Shown: positions 1 to 10,784, numbered from the stretch's first letter. The stretch: 64,000 nt of DNA from CALXVA01 sp944393025 (GCA_963931445.1 OZ007016.1:1116001-1180000); one strand, 5' to 3'. Made by a program: numbers and translations. Notes: generated by a model not told the origin, from the sequence alone.

Positions 1-2450
1 GTTTTTCTTATTACATTAAATACTGGTAATAATCCTACTATTATGTTAAATACAACAATTATAATTATACTAATAAGTATTACATTAAAATTAAGCATAA
101 ATTGATCTTGGTAGTAAGGTATTAGTTGTAATCCTTTTAATATATTTGTCATAATTAATAGCCCTGGAATTGCGGTTACAATTGTTAATGCAATTATTTC
201 TCCTAAAAACATTTTGTATATATCTTTCTTTTTTAACCCTATTGCTCTTAATATACCTACTTCTTTTACTCTAGATAAGAAAGATGATCTCATCATTAAA
301 AATATTTCTATTAATGAAACTGCTAGTATTACACTTGCCAATATTATACTTGATGTTATACTGTTTTTTATCGAATCCACATATATCTTTCTATCTCTTT
401 CATAAGTGTCTTCTATATATTTACCTTGTTTATTAAAATAATCTATAGTTTTTTGTTTGTCTTTTGGATAAATTGTTATATTATTATTTTCTTGTAACAA
501 TTTATATTTAATTGTATTACTTGTTGTAAAAAAGTCATTTATTTCTTCTTTACTAGTATAGTAACCTACTACTTTTAGTTCTTTATCATTAATTTTGTCT
601 TTTATTGTTTCATATAAATCCATTTCATATTCATTAGTTTCATTAACAATTATTTCATAATCATTTTTTGGCATTCTTCCTTCTGTAAGTTCTATTTTAT
701 CTTTTGCAAGTTCTATATCATAAATTTGATGTGATAAACTATTATTTTCTTCTGTACTTCCTAATACAATATAATTACTATATGGATCTCCCTTTGTTGA
801 AGAAGCTAATACATTTATAAATATATCTTCATCCATATATACTGATGGTGTACCATTGTCACATATTCCAACTAATTTAAAATCATCCATTTTTATACTA
901 GGTTGCTGTACATACAAGCTATATAAAGATATTTCTCTATTAAGAAAATCTTCTACTGTTTTGATTCCAACAGATTTAGCTCTGTTAAAATCAGTATTTA
1001 AAATTTTCTCTAATGCCATTTTGTCTAAAACTATTTCATTTTCCTTTTTTGGCATTCTCCCTAATATTAAATTACCTTTATTTATAATATCTATATTAAC
1101 CAAAGATGCTGTAAAGCTATCAAATGCTTCTTGTGTTTGATAATAATCATCATATTTTATATTTAATTGTATTTGTGAATCTCCGTGTAATTATATAATC
1201 AATAAAGTCTAATTTCTCATATTTTAAATAATCTTTTACATTTATTTCATCTAATGTAAGTGTTAGATAATTTTTATCTCTAGTTATAAATTTTTCATCT
1301 TTTATGTCTGTAACTCCCATTATATTACTTACTGCAAAAAGCACAAACATTGAAGATGCAATAAATCCGTAGTAATAATAATTTCTTTAAAATAGAATAA
1401 TTATATATTTTTTTAAATCCTTCTATAAATAAAGTTATAGGATTGTATATAGAAGTATATTTCTTTTTATATTTTTTATTTATTATTTCATCATAATTAA
1501 ATTGATATTTTTCATATTCTTTTTTAGACATTTTTTTGTAATAATCATCTATAAATTCTATTGATGAATTTTCATCTACAACTTCTACTTTATGTTCTTT
1601 TGCTTCAATATATATATTTCCATTTTTAACAACTAATTTAACATTTAATTTTTCATTTTTGTTTGAATACACTTTTAAATCTATATTGTTTTTACTTAAA
1701 TCTTCTATCTTTTTAAATTCTTTTAAATAAATTTTATTTTCTATTCTGTAATCTAATTCATCATTATGTTCATTTATTTTATCACTTACTACTTTTCCAT
1801 CTACTACTTCTATAATTCTAGAAGCATAAAATTCTGCTAAATCTCTTTCATGTGTAACTAAAATTACTAACTTATTTTTAGAAATTGATTTAATAATATT
1901 CATTATTTCAAGTGAATTTTTACTATCTAAATTTCCTGTTGGCTCATCTGCAATTATTATATTTGGATTTTTTACAAGTGCTCTAGCTATAGAAACTCTT
2001 TGTCTTTCTCCACCTGAAATCATATTTGCATATCTATTTCTATATTTATATATTCCAAGTTTTTCTAATATGTAATTAACTCTCTTTTTTATTTCTTCTT
2101 TATTTTTTACACCACTCATTTTTAAAGCAAGTGCAACATTTTCAAAAACTGTTAAATCATTTATTAAATTATAATTTTGAAATATATAACCAATATTTAA
2201 ATTTCTTATTTTATCTATTCTTCCGCTTCTTCTTCTAGTTATCTTTCTACCATTTATAAATATCTTTCCACTATTTACTTTATCTAATCCACCTATTGCA
2301 TTTAGAAGTGTAGTTTTCCCGTGAGCCTGAATCGCCTAGAATAGCTACTAAACCATTATCTCCAATTTCTAAACTTGTTTTATTTATAACATGAATTTGA
2401 TTTCTTTTAAATCTATTAAAATATTTATTTACTTTTTCTAGTTTTATCAT
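1..2450 (-). CDS. MacB-like ABC exporter, ATPase-permease fusion, cut by left edge; three +1 frameshift sites
   Basis: The start is the ATG at 2450 behind a GGAGGTG site that overlaps the end of the upstream gene (stop at 2454). The protein begins with an ABC ATPase domain (Walker A GDSGSGKTT, signature SGGERQ, Walker B IIIADEPTGNLDS, H-loop VTHE). A membrane segment, a large extracytoplasmic domain and FtsX-type helices follow (the EVGILRAIG motif is typical), and the gene runs off the window at position 1. It is readable only if one base is skipped at three places: in-frame CGG codons at 2319-2321 (inside Walker A), 1367-1369 (first membrane helix) and 1183-1185. At each, the +1 frame resumes with Gly (GGG or GGA) and there are no other stops. 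The family exports peptides or lipoproteins, or resists antimicrobial peptides; the substrate is unknown. Either a gene using programmed frameshifting or a pseudogene. Confidence 0.8.
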
Positions 2451-2453
2451 TTA

Positions 2454-4719
2454 CTACACCTCCTCATCTCTATAAGTATTCATTGCTGACTTTTTAAATA
2501 ATTTTTTAGCATAAGTATTAGAAATTAGTAGTGAAATCAGTACTAATATAATATATGTTAATATATAATCTCTAAGTTTTAAGAAATATACTAAATTATA
2601 AATATAGTCATTACTTATTATGTTTTTACTTATTAAAACTATTAATGTTATTACAAATATAAAAGCTATATTTAAAATTGTAAACAATTCTATTTTTAAT
2701 AAGCTTTTAGCATTTTTTCTTGTTGCTCCTAATATTCTTATTGTAGAAAAATATACATTTCTTGATTTTAATATTATTTTTATAATAAAATACGATATAA
2801 AAAATAATATAATTCCAACAACAATTACTACTACTACATTTATAGTTCCTATAATTTGCTCATAGCCACCCATATAACTTTGCATGCAATCTTTTACATA
2901 TAATGTTGTAAATCCATTATTTTGTAATTCTGCTAATGTATTATCTAATTCTTCTACATTTTTTATATATACACTACTTTGATAATTTCCTTTTTCAAAT
3001 AATTCTTCATATTCTTTTTTATTTACATATATTGAACCATTATTAGCTTCGTAATCATCTTCACCTGTTAAATATTCAAAATTATATTCATTATATGTTC
3101 TATCTATTTCTACTTTTAATGTATCTTTAAAATATAAATTTTCTATATTTATTTTTATTGTATCTCCTACACAATAGCCATAATCTGCTAAATAATTCAT
3201 ATCTTTTGAAACATAAGCATAACCTTTAGGTACATTTTCATTTGGCACTACTCTATATTGTGGTTGATACCTATCTGATTTATATATTTTTTCATTATAT
3301 TCTACTTTAATTGTACTAGAATTTATATTTGTACTTTTTCTTATTCTATCTGCAAGACTTTCTCCTATATAAACTGTAGGTTCTACATATGTATTATCTT
3401 TACTAAAAGTAATTCCTACAATTTTTACATTTTGCATAATATTATTAGTTGAATAATCTCTTATATTACATTTAGAATTTAAAACTCTTTGCTCCGCATT
3501 CATAAGATAAAAGCTATCTTTAGCTCCATATAATATTACTTCATTTTCTTTTTTAGGCATTTTTCCATAATTTAATTCTTGGTCAAATGCACTTATATCT
3601 TTTACTCTTGCCGAAGTAATCATATTGTCGATTTCTATATTAACTCTTGCATCTAATAATAAATCATTTTTTACTATGTAATCTATATTAGGCATCTTTT
3701 CAATTTTTTCATAATCTTTTTTAGTTATTTCTGAATTATTCTTTTTCTTAATAATAATTCTTTTATCACTTGTATCAAGAAAATAGTTGTTGTATCCAAG
3801 ATTACCTTGTTCATATTCTTTCTTTTTTAGTGATGTATAACCAGCAAATACAGATACAGTTACAAAAAGAAATACTGCAAATAGCAATAAGAATTTTATT
3901 TTTATATTAAAAGCATTTCTTATTCCTAACCTAATTTTATTAAATATTCCTATATTCTTCTTTTTGTTTTGTGCTTTTGGAATAGAAGAAAGTCCTATTG
4001 GCTTTATTGTACTTTCATTTTCTTGAGTTTGTTCTTTATTGTCTAATTTCTTATCTTCTATTATTTTTCCATCATGCATTACTATTTTTCTAGTAGCATA
4101 TTTTTCTATTTGGTTATAATTATGTGTTACAACTATAACAAGTTTGTCTTTTGATACTTTATGTAAAAGTTCTACAATACTTTTAGCTGTTTGGCTATCT
4201 AAATTTCCTGTTGGCTCATCTGCAACTATTATAGGTGTCTCTTTTATTAAAGCTCTTGCTATTGCAACTCTTTGTTTTTGTCCACCAGATAGCTTAGATA
4301 CCTTAGTATTTTTATATTTAGTTAATCCTACTTCATCTATTACTTTTAATATTTGTTTTTTTATTTTATGTTTTTTATACCCATTTATTAAAAGTACTAG
4401 TTCTATATTTTGATATACCGTATAACTATTTACTAAATTAAAATTTTGAAAAATATTTCCTATATATTTTTTTCTATAGTTTTCAAAATCTTTTTCTGTA
4501 TAACCTGATGTTTCTTCTCCTTTTATGTACATTTCTCCTTCTTCATAAGTATCAAGTCCGAGAAAGTACATTTAATAAAGTAGATTTTCCACTTCCACTT
4601 TCACCTGTAATTGCAACAAATTCTCCTATATCTAATTTTAAATTTACCCTAGTAATTCCACTTGCTACTGTTTCTTTACCATAGTAAAACTTAGATACAT
4701 CTTTTAGTTCTAATAACAT
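2454..4719 (-). CDS. MacB-like ABC exporter, ATPase-permease fusion; one +1 frameshift site
   Basis: The start is the ATG at 4719 behind GGGGG with six bases of spacing. The N-terminal ABC ATPase has Walker A GESGSGKST (about residues 39-47), signature LSGGQKQR, Walker B PIIVADEPTGNLDS and H-loop VVVTHN. It is followed by a membrane helix, a long extracytoplasmic region and three C-terminal helices of FtsX/MacB type. The frame breaks once, at codon 54, an in-frame CGG at 4558-4560. Skipping the C gives Gly and restores a reading frame open to the stop at 2454. The gene is a paralogue of the one just downstream, and the two probably form one operon (GAGGAGGTGTAG links them). The role (peptide or antibiotic export or resistance) is inferred from the family. 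Confidence 0.8.
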
Positions 4720-4759
4720 AAAAATCCCCCTTTTGAACTTTAATAAATATTACCAAAGT

Positions 4760-5473
4760 TTACTTTATAGTATTAATTGCATCTTTTGTAATTTTATCTT
4801 TATCAAATTTATTTACAATATAAATTATTATTGCTACAATTATAATTATTAATAAATATAAAATAATACCTGTTTTCCAATTTCCAGCAATAATATTTTC
4901 ACCAGCTAGTGTAGATGAAATTACTGATGGAAATCTAGCAAATGTTGAAATTATTATAAATTTTAATGGTTTTATAGGTAATAATCCTGCTATATAAACT
5001 AATAAATCTTTTGGTGTTCCAGGAATTAAAAATAAAATAAACATAATAAATTCAATTTTTTTAGGATTTTGAAATAATTTACTTTTTTCTATTTTATTTA
5101 CCTTTTTCTTGTCGCAAAAATTATATACAAACTTTTTTCCAAATTTTTTAACTAATAAAAATATTATGGTTGATATAACGCATGCAGATAACATTATAAA
5201 AACTGTTCCCCATAATCCTCCATAGCACATTCCTGCTAATATTTCTATTGGTTCTCCTGGTAGTATTATTAGAAATATTTGAGCTACTTGAAGTCCAAAT
5301 AGTGTCAACATTCCAAATATTCCTGAACTCTTTACTTTGTTCTCAAAAGTTACTTGTCCTTCTATTGTTGATAATTCTTTCATTACAGGAAATAAATATA
5401 TAATCATTCCTAAAATTAATGTTATTACTATTATCGCTATTAGTATTTTAAATATTTTTATTTTCTTCTTCAT
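4760..5473 (-). CDS. TVP38/TMEM64 (VTT-domain, DedA-like) membrane protein
   Basis: This 237-residue protein has an N-terminal membrane anchor and several further hydrophobic segments. The VTT/SNARE-associated family signatures are visible: a loop with LPGEPIEILAG followed by a Gly-rich helix, and a second re-entrant motif with IPGTPKDLLVYIAG. Such proteins sit in the cytoplasmic membrane and are linked to lipid scrambling or flipping and envelope maintenance; the substrate here is unknown. AAAGGAAC precedes the ATG. It ends 41 bases before the start of the ABC gene at 4719 and may be cotranscribed with it. Confidence 0.85.
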   Translation of the reverse strand: MKKKIKIFKILIAIIVITLILGMIIYLFPVMKELSTIEGQVTFENKVKSSGIFGMLTLFGLQVAQIFLIILPGEPIEILAGMCYGGLWGTVFIMLSACVISTIIFLLVKKFGKKFVYNFCDKKKVNKIEKSKLFQNPKKIEFIMFILFLIPGTPKDLLVYIAGLLPIKPLKFIIISTFARFPSVISSTLAGENIIAGNWKTGIILYLLIIIIVAIIIYIVNKFDKDKITKDAINTIK

Positions 5474-5552
5474 ATTGTTCCTTTTCTATATATTTACTTT
5501 TACTCTAATATGTATATCATACTTTTATATTATGTTCAATACAAAATATGAC

Positions 5553-5580
5553 AAAACTTAACCTTGTTGTATAGAAAAAA
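5553..5580 (+). repeat. Fragment of the dispersed TTGTATAG repeat
   Basis: The 28 bases match the left end of the dispersed repeat described at 28701, 38848, 47673, 47809 and 59734 (AACTTAACCTTGTTGTATAG then an A-run). The rest of the element is missing. It directly abuts the terminator downstream of dacF. Confidence 0.7.
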
Positions 5581-5584
5581 TAAA

Positions 5585-5606
5585 CACTAGGTATAATAAC
5601 CTAGTG
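5585..5606 (-). terminator. Rho-independent terminator of dacF
   Basis: A perfect 8-bp stem (CACTAGGT/ACCTAGTG) with a 6-base loop is followed on the minus strand by a T-rich run. It lies 23 bases after the dacF stop. Confidence 0.75.
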
Positions 5607-5628
5607 CTATAATAAATTTATTTATTTT

Positions 5629-6906
5629 TTAAATTCTTAACATGCTAAACCAGTTTTCATATACAAATGCTGAAATACTAAAAAATGTCTTTTTTTCTAT
5701 TGTTTTTTCAGCTATTATATTAGTTTTACCAATTTCCTCTCCATTAATTTTATATATTACTTCTCCTACTTTTTGTCCTTCTAATATAGGTGCTGTTAAA
5801 TTTTCTTCTACATTAATAACTTGCTCAATATTTTTATCTTCTCCCTTTTTTAATAAAAATCCTACATCATTTTCAAAAATCAAATTTACTTTTTCTCCAA
5901 CACCTTTTGTTATTTCTGCTTCTTTTAAAACTGTTCCTTTACTTACTAAATCTTTATATTGATAATTACTAAAGCCATAATCTAATAATTTTTGCGCTTC
6001 TGAAAATCTAATTGCTGTTGTTGGTGCTTTCATGATTACTGCAATTAGAGATAAGCCATCTCTTGTAGCACTTGCTGATAAATTATATAATGCAACAGAT
6101 GTTGAACCTGTTTTTAATCCTGTAGCACCTTTATAATTTCTAATTAGCTTATTTGTATTAACTAATTCTGATTCTCCATTTCTTAAAGTATCCATCCAAA
6201 TTGTTGTATAATCTAATATTTTAGGATGATTTTTTAAAAGTTCTCTAGACATAAGTGAAATATCATAAGCAGATGTTAAATGTCCATCCTCATCTATTCC
6301 ATGACAGTTTTTAAATGTTGTATCATTCATACCAAGTTCTTTTGCTCTTTGATTCATCTTATTTACAAAAGCTTCTTCACTACCACATAAATATTCTGCC
6401 ATTGCAACAGTACAGTCATTTGCAGAAACCACACATATTGCTTTTAGCATTTCATCTACAGTTAATTCTTCTCCTATTTCAAGCCATATTTGTGAACCAC
6501 CCATTCCAGCTGCATTTTCGGTACATGCTACTTTATCTGTAAGTGATATTTGACCAGAATCTAATGCTTCCATAATAAGCAATATACTCATAACTTTAGT
6601 TACACTAGCTGGTCTTAATTTTTCATGAGCATTATGATCATATAATATTTTTCCTGTTTCTTGTTCTATTAGAATTGCTCCTCCAGATTCTAGATTTAAT
6701 GTATTACCATTTTCATTTGAATTTTGTTCTGTATTCTTATTACTATTTGAATTATCTTTTGCATTTGTGTCTATAGTCAATGGCTCTGTTTCAGAAGACC
6801 ATACATATAAAGCCTCTTCTGTTGCAAACACTATTGAGAATGTAAATGTTATTAAAAATATAAGCAATAATGCTAGTATTTTTATTATTTTTTTATTCAT
6901 ACACAT
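5629..6906 (-). CDS. dacF: D-alanyl-D-alanine carboxypeptidase (DacF-type, PBP5 family)
   Basis: Trims the terminal D-Ala from peptidoglycan pentapeptides outside the membrane. It has an N-terminal signal sequence (about residues 4-28), then an Asn/Ser-rich linker, then the serine peptidase S11 domain with all three motifs: SVTK at about 101-104 (nucleophile Ser), SAN at about 160-162 and KTG at about 264-266. A C-terminal beta domain and an amphipathic tail suited to membrane attachment follow. The start at 6906 has GGAGG seven bases upstream. In spore formers this family member often acts during forespore cortex or envelope formation, which would suit the sporulation genes nearby. The choice of dacF over dacA or dacB is by resemblance only. 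Confidence 0.88.
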   Translation of the reverse strand: MCMNKKIIKILALLLIFLITFTFSIVFATEEALYVWSSETEPLTIDTNAKDNSNSNKNTEQNSNENGNTLNLESGGAILIEQETGKILYDHNAHEKLRPASVTKVMSILLIMEALDSGQISLTDKVACTENAAGMGGSQIWLEIGEELTVDEMLKAICVVSANDCTVAMAEYLCGSEEAFVNKMNQRAKELGMNDTTFKNCHGIDEDGHLTSAYDISLMSRELLKNHPKILDYTTIWMDTLRNGESELVNTNKLIRNYKGATGLKTGSTSVALYNLSASATRDGLSLIAVIMKAPTTAIRFSEAQKLLDYGFSNYQYKDLVSKGTVLKEAEITKGVGEKVNLIFENDVGFLLKKGEDKNIEQVINVEENLTAPILEGQKVGEVIYKINGEEIGKTNIIAEKTIEKKTFFSISAFVYENWFSMLRI

Positions 6907-6986
6907 AAAAATACCTCCAAAATATAATTATTATAATTATATTTTAAAGGTATTTATAATATTACTTAATTAATTTTCTGTTTATA

Positions 6987-7625
6987 TTATTCCTCGTCAA
7001 AATTATCTCTATTTTCTGTTTCGTCATATTCATATTCGTAATCTACCGGTAAAATTGGTTGTTGCTCAGTATTTATTTGGTGCTGTAATTTACTTCTTCT
7101 AGGTCTTATTTTATTTGCATTTTGTATTGTTTCAGTAAGATTTTCTAAAGTTTCTTTTGTTTCCTTATGCACTTTTTCTGCTCTTTTAATTTCTTCCTTT
7201 TTCTCTTCTTTCTTATTTTGCATAGTTTTATTTAAATAAGAATTTACTTTTTCCATTAAATCTGGAACATAATCAATTAATTTATCTATTGCTGAAGAGT
7301 GATTTACTGGTAAAAGTTTAACATTATTAGGGCTAACTACCAAAAAAGCAACTGGAGATATACTAACTCCTGCTCCTGACCCACCTCCAAAAGGTAGCCT
7401 ATATTGTACTTGTTCTTCTTTATCTTTTTTAGTATATTCATCAATAGTTTCACCTTTAAATTCACTTCCTCCTGCTGCAAATCCAAATCCAACTTTTGAA
7501 ATTGGTATAATAACCATATTATTATTTGTTTCAATTGGCTCTCCTATAATTGTATTTACATCTACCATATCTTGTATACTATTCATAGCAGTAAGCATAA
7601 GACCTTCTATTGGATGTTCACTCAT
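6987..7625 (-). CDS. ytfJ: GerW/YtfJ family sporulation protein
   Basis: The N-terminal 115 residues match the YtfJ/GerW family: a start with HPIEGLMLTAM, a conserved GEPIE, the Gly-rich FGFAAGGSEF and the GGGSGAGVSISPVAFLVV segment. In Bacillus the homologue is a spore protein needed for normal germination. The remainder (about 120-212) is a charged coiled-coil-like extension with a very acidic end, not part of the family core. The neighbour encodes a DUF2953 protein, the same order as ytfJ-ytfI in Bacillus, and scpA follows. Confidence 0.9.
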   Translation of the reverse strand: MSEHPIEGLMLTAMNSIQDMVDVNTIIGEPIETNNNMVIIPISKVGFGFAAGGSEFKGETIDEYTKKDKEEQVQYRLPFGGGSGAGVSISPVAFLVVSPNNVKLLPVNHSSAIDKLIDYVPDLMEKVNSYLNKTMQNKKEEKKEEIKRAEKVHKETKETLENLTETIQNANKIRPRRSKLQHQINTEQQPILPVDYEYEYDETENRDNFDEE

Positions 7626-7681
7626 TCTATCAACTCTCCTTTATTTTTATTTATTGATAATATGTACCAGTTTTACTTAAT

Positions 7682-8341
7682 TTATACATTATATTTAACA
7701 TTATTATTATTTTCCTTATATATATTCATTTTTATCTTCCTTTTCTTATATATTTTATATATTGCATTTACAACTTTTATTATTTTTATTTTTAGCCCTA
7801 TATTAATTTTTACATCATATATATTTCCATTATTATATATTGGTTTTATTATATAATTAACTTTATTTATGCTGGCTTTTTCTACAACCAAAGGCAAGAA
7901 TATAGAAATAATAGTACTAATTATTGGTATTAAATAAGTTGTAAATAATACATCATCTATTCCAAGTTTTATATTTAAATTCATATATGATATATTAGGT
8001 TTTATTTCAATAAGTTCTTTACAATCAGACCATTCAAATTCTTTTTCTATTTTTTTAATATTTATTTTATTAAAATTAATTTTGGATTTTAACTCTTGAA
8101 TTTTTTTATAATTTAAATTTATTGAAATATATTTAATTTTATTTAAGAAAAGTAATGATATTTTTATTTTATATTTTTTGCCTATTTTACTTCTTATAGT
8201 GTTTTGTTTATTTTCATATTTATCATTTATATTAGATAATTCTGCATCTTTTATTTCTATTTTTAAGGTAGATAATATTATTAAAAAAAATATTATTGTA
8301 ATAATTATTAATATTATACAAATAAGAAAAACTAATACCAT
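7682..8341 (-). CDS. DUF2953 (YtfI-like) membrane protein
   Basis: This 219-residue protein has an N-terminal membrane helix (about 3-25), a Lys/Ile-rich middle region, a second hydrophobic segment near residues 135-153 and a basic C-terminus. The sequence KPNISYMNLNIKLGIDD and the later IKPIYN region resemble DUF2953, whose gene is paired with ytfJ in many Firmicutes. The start has a strong GGAGG five bases upstream. Function unknown; a sporulation link is inferred from the neighbour. Confidence 0.75.
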   Translation of the reverse strand: MVLVFLICIILIIITIIFFLIILSTLKIEIKDAELSNINDKYENKQNTIRSKIGKKYKIKISLLFLNKIKYISINLNYKKIQELKSKINFNKINIKKIEKEFEWSDCKELIEIKPNISYMNLNIKLGIDDVLFTTYLIPIISTIISIFLPLVVEKASINKVNYIIKPIYNNGNIYDVKINIGLKIKIIKVVNAIYKIYKKRKIKMNIYKENNNNVKYNV

Positions 8342-8392
8342 AATAACCTCCTTTGAAGTTATTTAATATTAGTTTTTCCATTTTTTTCTTTT

Positions 8393-9154
8393 TTAAACAC
8401 ATTTTTTCTTATTATTTTTTTCTACAGTTATATTTCCAAAAAGTTCTTCTTGGGTAGTTAATACTTTACTTCTTCTTGAAAGTTCTAGTAATCCTGTAAA
8501 TGCAGTCACAATTTCATTATTAGAACATTTTTGCTTTGAAAATAAATTATTAAATATAAAACTTTTATTATGTAGTAATGCTTTAAACATTGTTTTTACT
8601 TTATCTGCAACAGTATATGTTTCTGTAATAGCAATTTTTTCAATATTTTTTGCATTTTTATTTAATCTTGTACTACTCTTTTCTATTATATTGGAATATA
8701 TTAATGCTAAATCTTCTTTTTTATATTCTTTTTCCAATTTTTGTTTTGGAAGCTCTATTTCTTCTGGAAGTTTAAAAAGATTCTTGCCTCCATTTTCATA
8801 CATTTCTCTTAATTTTTTAGTTATTTCTTTATATTTTTTATATTCTATTATTCTTTGCAATATTTCGTCTTCAGTTAATTCTTTTTCTTCTTCTACTTGA
8901 TTAGGTAATAAATTCTTTGATTTTAAATATAGTAAAGTAGACGCCATAACTAAGAATTCACTTGTTATTTCTAAATTCATTTTTTCCATTTGATTAATAT
9001 ATTCTATATATTGATCTGTAATTTCACCTAAATTTATATCATAAATATCCATTTTATTCTTGTCTATCAAATGGCAAAGTAAATCTAGAGGACCTTCAAA
9101 GTTCTCTAGCTTTACTTTATATTTATTTGTTTCTAGTGCTAATATATTTTGCAT
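8393..9154 (-). CDS. scpA: Segregation and condensation protein A
   Basis: Kleisin subunit that bridges SMC heads and binds ScpB for chromosome condensation. The conserved N-terminal kleisin motif (FEGPLDLLCHLI, then KMDIYDINLGEITDQYIEYI) and the segment SEFLVMASTLLYLKSKNLLP are diagnostic. The acidic/Lys-rich middle and the C-terminal winged helix (LFSKQKCSNNEIVTAFTGLLELSR) complete a full-length 253-residue protein. scpB is not adjacent in this window. Confidence 0.95.
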   Translation of the reverse strand: MQNILALETNKYKVKLENFEGPLDLLCHLIDKNKMDIYDINLGEITDQYIEYINQMEKMNLEITSEFLVMASTLLYLKSKNLLPNQVEEEKELTEDEILQRIIEYKKYKEITKKLREMYENGGKNLFKLPEEIELPKQKLEKEYKKEDLALIYSNIIEKSSTRLNKNAKNIEKIAITETYTVADKVKTMFKALLHNKSFIFNNLFSKQKCSNNEIVTAFTGLLELSRRSKVLTTQEELFGNITVEKNNKKKCV

Positions 9155-9212
9155 TTTACTCCACCTTTTAATTTTACATTTATATCACTTTGTTCTAATT
9201 ATAATAATTTTA

Positions 9213-9665
9213 TTAAGAATTAGAAATAATTTCAATAGCTTGTCTTATTAAATCCATTTTATAGCCTTTTTTTAATAAATATTGTAATATATTCTGCTCT
9301 TCCATACTATTTTGCTTTTTTATTATAATATTTTTAGCAGAATTTATTTCATACTCTTCTAGTTCTTCTTCATGATTATATATATATTCCTCTATAACTT
9401 CTACATTTATTCCTTTTGCTTGTAATTTATATTTTAATTCTTTTAAAGATAAATTATTTAAATTTATATATTCTGCTACTGCTCTTTCAATATAATTGTT
9501 GTCATTAATATAACCAATTTCTTTTAAATGTTCTATTACATCTTCTAATAGCTCATTATCTTCTTCTGAAAATTTTCTTTTTATTTCTTGTTCTGTTCTT
9601 TTTTTGTACATTATATATTTTAATACTTTTGTTTTTAATTTGTCAAAATCCTCTATTGTATACAT
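9213..9665 (-). CDS. recX: RecX regulatory protein
   Basis: This 150-residue helical protein has repeated RecX motifs (KVLKYIMYKKRTEQEIKRKF, then IEHLKEIGYINDNNYIERAV and a third repeat near LLKKGYKMDLIRQAI). RecX binds RecA filaments and modulates strand exchange. It lies 44 bases downstream of recA on the same strand, the usual recA-recX pairing, so it probably shares the LexA-controlled promoter. Confidence 0.88.
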   Translation of the reverse strand: MYTIEDFDKLKTKVLKYIMYKKRTEQEIKRKFSEEDNELLEDVIEHLKEIGYINDNNYIERAVAEYINLNNLSLKELKYKLQAKGINVEVIEEYIYNHEEELEEYEINSAKNIIIKKQNSMEEQNILQYLLKKGYKMDLIRQAIEIISNS

Positions 9666-9709
9666 ATAGTTTTCTCCTTAATAATAGCTACATGGTTAGT
9701 AAACATTAA

Positions 9710-10768
9710 TTATTCCTCTGGCTCTTTTTCTTGTTCTTCATCTATTTCTTCTTCACCTAAACTCTTTTCAAAAGCTGCATTAAAATTATCTCTAATTTTT
9801 TGTTCAACTTCATTAGCTACTTCTGGATTATCTATTAAATATTTTTTTACATTCTCTCTTCCTTGTCCAATTCTTTCTCCATTATAGCTAAACCAAGATC
9901 CAGCTTTTTCTATTATGTCTAAGTTTACAGCTATATCTAAAATATTTCCTTCTTTTGAAATACCTTTTCCATATACTATGTCAAATTCAGCTTCTCTAAA
10001 TGGTGGAGCTACTTTATTTTTTACAACTTTTACTCTAGCTCTATTTCCTACTACTTCTCCTTCTTGTTTAATATTTTCTATTTTTCTAATATCTAATCTT
10101 ACAGATGCATAATATTTTAATGCTCTACCACCTGCTGTAGTTTCTGGATTTCCAAACATTACTCCTACTTTTTCTCTTAATTGGTTAATAAATATAACTA
10201 CTGCTTTTGATTTATTTATAACACCTGCTAATTTTCTTAAAGCTTGTGACATAAGTCTTGCTTGTAAACCAACATGTGCATCTCCCATATCTCCATCAAT
10301 TTCTGCTTTTGGAACTAATGCTGCAACAGAGTCTACAACAATTATGTCTATTGCGCCACTTCTTACTAGTGCTTCAGTAATTTCTAATGCTTGTTCACCT
10401 GTATCTGGTTGAGAAACTATTAAATTATCTATATCTACACCTAAGTGTTTTGAATATACAGGGTCTAATGCATGTTCTGCATCTATAAAAGCTGCTTCTC
10501 CTCCTAATTTTTGGGCTTCTGCAATCATATGTAACGCAAGTGTAGTTTTACCAGATGATTCTGGACCATATATTTCTACTATTCTTCCTCTAGGAATACC
10601 TCCTATTCCTAAAGCTATATCTAAGCTTAGTGCACCTGTTGGTATTGCTTCAACCTCCATTGCACCAAAATCTCCTAATTTCATAACTGAACCTTTACCA
10701 AATTGTTTTTCTATTTGTCCTAGTGCTGCCTCTAATGCTCTCATTTTTTCTGGGTTTTGATTACTCAT
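9710..10768 (-). CDS. recA: Recombinase RecA
   Basis: ATP-dependent strand-exchange protein and LexA coprotease. Full length at 352 residues. Walker A GPESSGKTT is at about 68-76, Walker B is IIVVDSVAALVPKAEI, loop L1 is HVGLQARLMSQALRKL, and loop L2 (FINQLREKVGVMFGNPETTAGG) and an acidic Glu-rich C-terminal tail are present. It has its own promoter with a LexA-like box at the transcription start and is followed by recX. Confidence 0.98.
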   Translation of the reverse strand: MSNQNPEKMRALEAALGQIEKQFGKGSVMKLGDFGAMEVEAIPTGALSLDIALGIGGIPRGRIVEIYGPESSGKTTLALHMIAEAQKLGGEAAFIDAEHALDPVYSKHLGVDIDNLIVSQPDTGEQALEITEALVRSGAIDIIVVDSVAALVPKAEIDGDMGDAHVGLQARLMSQALRKLAGVINKSKAVVIFINQLREKVGVMFGNPETTAGGRALKYYASVRLDIRKIENIKQEGEVVGNRARVKVVKNKVAPPFREAEFDIVYGKGISKEGNILDIAVNLDIIEKAGSWFSYNGERIGQGRENVKKYLIDNPEVANEVEQKIRDNFNAAFEKSLGEEEIDEEQEKEPEE

Positions 10769-10784
10769 TTATTTTTCCTCCTTA

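Noticed and set aside
1150..1350. Independent short gene in the first exporter region
   Set aside because: Its product continues the permease sequence on both sides of CGG frameshift sites, so it is a fragment of the exporter.
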